Made by a program: the position numbers and the translations under genes
The notes under the pieces: model-generated
The model's input: the letters and a program-made list of their open reading frames with translations, nothing else
Database searches by the model: none
What the model was told of the DNA's origin: nothing
NCBI GenBank assembly: GCA_019115185.1
Contig: DXDZ01000036.1
Location: 1 to 33,846, forward strand
Reading direction: 5' to 3'
Length of the DNA stretch: 33,846 bases
DNA from: Candidatus Agathobaculum merdipullorum
Lineage (GTDB): Bacteria; Bacillota; Clostridia; Oscillospirales; Butyricicoccaceae
Shown here: one piece after another, positions 30,464-33,846 of the stretch
Layout: the number at the start of each line of letters is the position of its first letter
How positions within the stretch are numbered: position 1 is the first letter of the stretch

Positions 30464-31950
30464 TGGCAGTTCTCAAAATACATGTCATTCGTCAGCGGTT
30501 GGATAAGCGCGTCGCATACGTGCAGAATACGGAGAAAACTGCCTGTTCCGGTTTTCACAGTTTGCATGGAATCAAAGATACGTTAACTTCTGCTTTTAAT
30601 TGTTCGTGCGAAGTCGCATATACGCAGATGCTCGAAACGAAACGGCATTTCAAAAAAACAGACAAGGTACAAGGGTTTCATTTTATCCAGTCCTTTAAGC
30701 CGGGTGAGGTAACGCCAGAACAGGCGCACCAGCTTGGCTGTGAATTTATCGAGCGATGCTTTGCTAATGATTATGAGGTCGTGATTGGTACGCATACAGA
30801 TCGCGCTCACATTCACAATCACATCATAGTCAATTCAGTGTCGTTTGTAGATGGACATAAATATCAATCCACGCCAGCGACCTTTTACGAATTACGCGGT
30901 ATCTCTGATGAGATTTGCAAAGCACATGGGTTATCTGTTATTCAGAATCCAAGTGTCAAAGCCGGAAAGCATTATGCGGAATGGCGTGCGGAGAAAGAAA
31001 ACCGACCTACACTTCGCAGCATGATCCGTGAGGATATTGATGTGATACTGGCGCAGGCACGCACCATGGATGATTTTTGGGATATGCTGCGTGGGCGCGG
31101 ATATGAAATTCGGCTCAACGAAAAGCGGAAATACGTTACGATCCGGCATCCAAACGGCGAGCGGTTCATCCGCCTGAAATCGCTGGGCGAGGACTATACG
31201 CCCCGGCAGCTCGCAGCGCGGATCGCAGCGCAGCGCGGCCATGTTGTGCAGAATATCCAGCGGATACAGATGCAGCAGCAAAAACTTGGTCAGCGCAAAA
31301 AGTATTATCCCATGCCGCACACCGCAGCGCCCCAAAAACGCAAAAAGTTACACGGCTTCCGTGCTTTATATTGGCGCTATTTGTATATGCTGGGAAAGGT
31401 AAAAAAACGAAAAGCGCCGAGAAAAGTACGCGGTGAAATAATGTCTGAACTGAAAAAGTTGGATCGCTATACTAAGCAGTATTATTTCCTGCGCGACCAC
31501 CAGTTGAGTACCCGAAACGACGTTGCATTGTATGCAGATGCGGTTGCCGATGAAATTGATATCCTGACAGACCGCCGCGCACGATTGTATGCGGATAGGT
31601 GCAGGCCGGAAACCGATCACGCTGCATTGCAGACCGAAACAAAGCAGTTGACCGCTGAACTGCGCAGGCTGCGGAAGGAGCAACGTTTATGCAATGTTAT
31701 CCAGAATACCGCACCGGCTATCAAGGCGCGGTTGGATGCGGCTACAGCGGAACAGAAACGGATCGAAGTAAGAATAGGAGGCGATCAATATGAACCCGGA
31801 AAGTACAGCAGCAGACCAGATTTTACGCATGGAACTGATGGTAACGGAATGCGCGATCAGGATGGCATCAAACGGAGCGGTGAATATCGCAGCACTGCTG
31901 GTAGCCCTGCTTCGCAACGAGAAGCAGATCGCGGGAAAGACAGATATTGA
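30463..31950 (+). CDS. MOB-P type relaxase (mobilisation nuclease)
   Basis: A 495-residue relaxase of the MobA/VirD2 superfamily. The presumed nucleophile is Tyr19 (RVAYVQN), and the metal-binding HxHxH is His116/118/120 in HTDRAHIHNHIIVNSV. The C-terminal half (about 260-440) is basic and helical, with coiled-coil segments. It nicks oriT and leads the strand into the recipient. The gene runs on for 161 bases beyond the start of the next gene; the final 55 or so residues encoded in the overlap look non-conserved and low-complexity. Confidence 0.92.
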   Translation: MAVLKIHVIRQRLDKRVAYVQNTEKTACSGFHSLHGIKDTLTSAFNCSCEVAYTQMLETKRHFKKTDKVQGFHFIQSFKPGEVTPEQAHQLGCEFIERCFANDYEVVIGTHTDRAHIHNHIIVNSVSFVDGHKYQSTPATFYELRGISDEICKAHGLSVIQNPSVKAGKHYAEWRAEKENRPTLRSMIREDIDVILAQARTMDDFWDMLRGRGYEIRLNEKRKYVTIRHPNGERFIRLKSLGEDYTPRQLAARIAAQRGHVVQNIQRIQMQQQKLGQRKKYYPMPHTAAPQKRKKLHGFRALYWRYLYMLGKVKKRKAPRKVRGEIMSELKKLDRYTKQYYFLRDHQLSTRNDVALYADAVADEIDILTDRRARLYADRCRPETDHAALQTETKQLTAELRRLRKEQRLCNVIQNTAPAIKARLDAATAEQKRIEVRIGGDQYEPGKYSSRPDFTHGTDGNGMRDQDGIKRSGEYRSTAGSPASQREADRGKDRY

Positions 31951-32611
31951 GAAGATAATTCAATCCGGCACACCCACCAGCTTCCCATTGGCAGCAGAAA
32001 AAATGCAGGAATTTTCCAAACTGGCAAAAGAGTATGGCGTGATGTGCACTTTTGTTCGAGACCCCAAGAATCCGGATACGGTGGACGTCATTGTAAGGGC
32101 GGAAGATGCAAAACTGGTAAACATTGTGCGGGAGAGAATCGGTGCTACGGCAGAGGTGAGTGAAAAAAACGTGGATGCCGGTCTGTCAGAGAGCGAATCG
32201 GTGAAATCCGAGATTATGAATCAGCACGGACCGGCATCAACAACGACTACGACTAAATTGCCACAGGCACAGGCAGACGGTATGCTGTCCCGGCTGGATC
32301 AAATCCGCGCAGCATTGGCGAGTGGCGCGGGATTGGAACAGTGCCGTACCCAATTACACGCGATACAGGATGAACTGGGTCGGGCGCTGGGTATGCCAGA
32401 GCGCTCGCAGGACAAAGATGCAACACGGGTAGCAACTTCTGAAAAACGAACACAGTATCGAGAAAAGCATGCAGCTCGTACAGATGGTAAGCCGTCAGTG
32501 CGTGACAGAATAGCGAGTATCAAAGACCGTCTCGCCCATGAGCCGCAGCATCTCAAACAGCCGCAGCATACTTTTCAGCCGCCGACTGGAAAAAATCCAA
32601 TGGTAAAATAA
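31790..32611 (+). CDS. PcfB-like (DUF3801) conjugation protein
   Basis: A 273-residue protein. Residues 15-125 match the PcfB/DUF3801 pattern: AVNIAALLVALLRNEKQIAGKT, EFSKLAKEYGVMCTFVRDPK and VDVIVRAEDAKLVNIVRERIG (separate stretches; the first is from two adjoining motifs). The rest is a hydrophilic tail rich in Gln, Lys and Arg. PcfB is the relaxosome accessory factor of the enterococcal pCF10 system, linking relaxosome and coupling protein. GGAGG ten bases before the ATG supports this start in spite of the long overlap with the relaxase gene. Confidence 0.83.
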   Translation: MNPESTAADQILRMELMVTECAIRMASNGAVNIAALLVALLRNEKQIAGKTDIEKIIQSGTPTSFPLAAEKMQEFSKLAKEYGVMCTFVRDPKNPDTVDVIVRAEDAKLVNIVRERIGATAEVSEKNVDAGLSESESVKSEIMNQHGPASTTTTTKLPQAQADGMLSRLDQIRAALASGAGLEQCRTQLHAIQDELGRALGMPERSQDKDATRVATSEKRTQYREKHAARTDGKPSVRDRIASIKDRLAHEPQHLKQPQHTFQPPTGKNPMVK

Positions 32612-32632
32612 GAGAGGAATGATAAAAGTCAA

Positions 32633-33846
32633 ATGAAGATCAGGATATTTTGCGCGTCCGCCGCCTTGCTGCTGGCCTGCCTGTCTCCTGTACAGGCCGC
32701 AGCGCTGGCACAGGAAGATACTGCTTCAGCTGCTTCATCAGTACAGGCAGAGTCTGCAAACGCAGGCGTCACTTCCACACAAGGCGAAAACAGCGCTTAC
32801 TTTCCGGTCGATGTTCAGGTAAGTGCAGACGGCCTTACCTGTAAGAAGATCTACGATGTGCCAACCGGGACATCGCCCGATCAGATCCCACAAGACGATT
32901 TTGATCGCGGCGATATGCACTATACGTTTCAGGATATGCTGCGCATTGAAATGCCAGATATCGACCGTAAGATGCACTCGGAGACCGTGACAGTATCTTC
33001 TACATCGGATAATTCAAACGACGTAATGGCGCTGCTGCCGAAAAGCAAGCCGGTCACAACAGATGATGGTTACAGCGGCACGGCCTATCTGGATGTCTCC
33101 AGTATCTCTACAAAGGTTGCGGGTACGGAAAGCGTATCGGAAGCACTGTCAGCAGCGCGTGAATACCCGAATATGCCGGAAATGGATATGACGGATATCC
33201 CTAAAACCATTGAGGATAACGGTCACACGCTGACATTCAGTGATATCGAATGGACACCTGAAACCGAGGAAACGGACAATCTCGGTACAATGGAAACCAC
33301 CTATACGGCAGTTGTGACCTACACAGGCACAGCAACCTCCAGCCGCACGACTGGCTATACCGTGACCGCGACCTATGCTGGCGAGGTTTCTCACCGAAAC
33401 AACGACTGCATGCGCTACATTGCGGTTTACAGCGGTGAACCAATTGTGATCGAACCGGAGGACAATACCGAGCCGCCTGACCTGACCAATCTTCTGCCGC
33501 CGGAACAGGATGTGCAGCCGGTGGATGAAAGTACAGGTAACACACCGATCAGCTGGGTGCTGTGTGCTGTATTTGGTATTTTGATGATGATTTTTGCGTT
33601 GCGGCCACCAGCATGTAAACGAATGGTGATGCAGATGCAGGCCATGGCAGCACAGGCGGGCGGCAAAATGCAGCAAACAATCAGAGAAACGGAGATGAAG
33701 ATGCGTGAAAAGAAAAAACAGAAGCAGGCCGATGATGAAAAGCTGCGGCAGGAGCAGCACATTTTTGGCCCCTTGGAAAAAATCAAAGCCGCAATTCGCA
33801 GCAGAAGGCAACGGAAGGAACAGCAGCGTATGGCGTTGTTGGCCGC
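32633..33846 (+). CDS. Signal-peptide/TM surface protein of the transfer module, cut by the window end
   Basis: An open frame from ATG 32633 runs to the window edge (404 codons without a stop). It begins with a signal peptide (about residues 1-24, ALLLACLSPVQAAA), then an extracellular part with a Thr-rich beta segment (TTYTAVVTYTGTATSSRTTG, near residue 222), a linker rich in Pro, Glu and Asp, one TM helix (about 303-320, SWVLCAVFGILMMIFAL) and a basic, Lys/Gln-rich cytosolic coiled coil. I recognise no named family; the topology suggests a cell-envelope component of the conjugation machinery. GAGAGGAA is 13 bases upstream, rather far. Confidence 0.72.
   Translation, partial: MKIRIFCASAALLLACLSPVQAAALAQEDTASAASSVQAESANAGVTSTQGENSAYFPVDVQVSADGLTCKKIYDVPTGTSPDQIPQDDFDRGDMHYTFQDMLRIEMPDIDRKMHSETVTVSSTSDNSNDVMALLPKSKPVTTDDGYSGTAYLDVSSISTKVAGTESVSEALSAAREYPNMPEMDMTDIPKTIEDNGHTLTFSDIEWTPETEETDNLGTMETTYTAVVTYTGTATSSRTTGYTVTATYAGEVSHRNNDCMRYIAVYSGEPIVIEPEDNTEPPDLTNLLPPEQDVQPVDESTGNTPISWVLCAVFGILMMIFALRPPACKRMVMQMQAMAAQAGGKMQQTIRETEMKMREKKKQKQADDEKLRQEQHIFGPLEKIKAAIRSRRQRKEQQRMALLA

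Noticed and set aside
26673-33846. Search for an integrase, tRNA or attachment site marking the mobile element border
   Set aside because: None of these is present in the window; the left border is only suggested by the change in base composition and the IS element.

Overview
The window looks like a chromosomal segment of a GC-rich, spore-forming, monoderm member of the Clostridia. Evidence is an adjacent spoIID-spoIIQ pair, an LTA-synthase-like enzyme, a Gram-positive LexA box and GGAGG-type ribosome binding sites throughout. Gene content resembles Oscillospirales (Butyricicoccus/Agathobaculum-like), but that placement is a guess. I see no rRNA, tRNA or CRISPR array.

1-12290, envelope and regulation. 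The end of an alpha/beta hydrolase overlaps a condensation-superfamily acyltransferase and a zinc-ribbon membrane protein (DUF6320-like); these three look like one operon. Then come an LTA-synthase-like phosphoglycerol transferase, ndk (minus), a TetR-MATE efflux operon with two near-identical TetR operators (minus), a PadR-controlled FtsW/RodA paralogue, an ECF sigma factor with a DUF4179-type anti-sigma protein, and a second acyltransferase related to the first.

12390-18500, metal chaperones and sugar metabolism. Two CobW-type GTPases are translated in tandem. The first has a very long His-rich loop. The second is fused to a DUF1980/YcgQ-like domain. They are followed by an array of back-to-back hairpins. 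An inositol-dehydrogenase-like gene (minus) is divergent from a LacI-type regulator whose upstream region carries two identical-arm dyads.

17147-26270, efflux and sporulation. The LacI gene is followed closely by a TolC-like protein, an RND adaptor lipoprotein and an RND pump. Next is a lipoprotein of unknown function. spoIIQ and spoIID (minus) follow, spoIIQ having a perfect SigF-type promoter lying over the spoIID stop codon. A small gene pair (78-aa basic protein plus a sigma-region-4-like protein) sits behind a strong promoter with a perfect LexA box.

26270-33846, accessory region. Base composition becomes AT-richer. A candidate minus-strand small RNA, an IS30-family element and an unknown 113-aa gene precede the mobilisation module of an integrative or mobilisable element: coiled-coil DUF4315-like protein, DUF3991/TOPRIM primase-like protein, MobC, MOB-P relaxase, PcfB-like protein, and a signal-peptide/TM protein running off the end. 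No integrase or attachment site is visible here, so the element must continue to the right.
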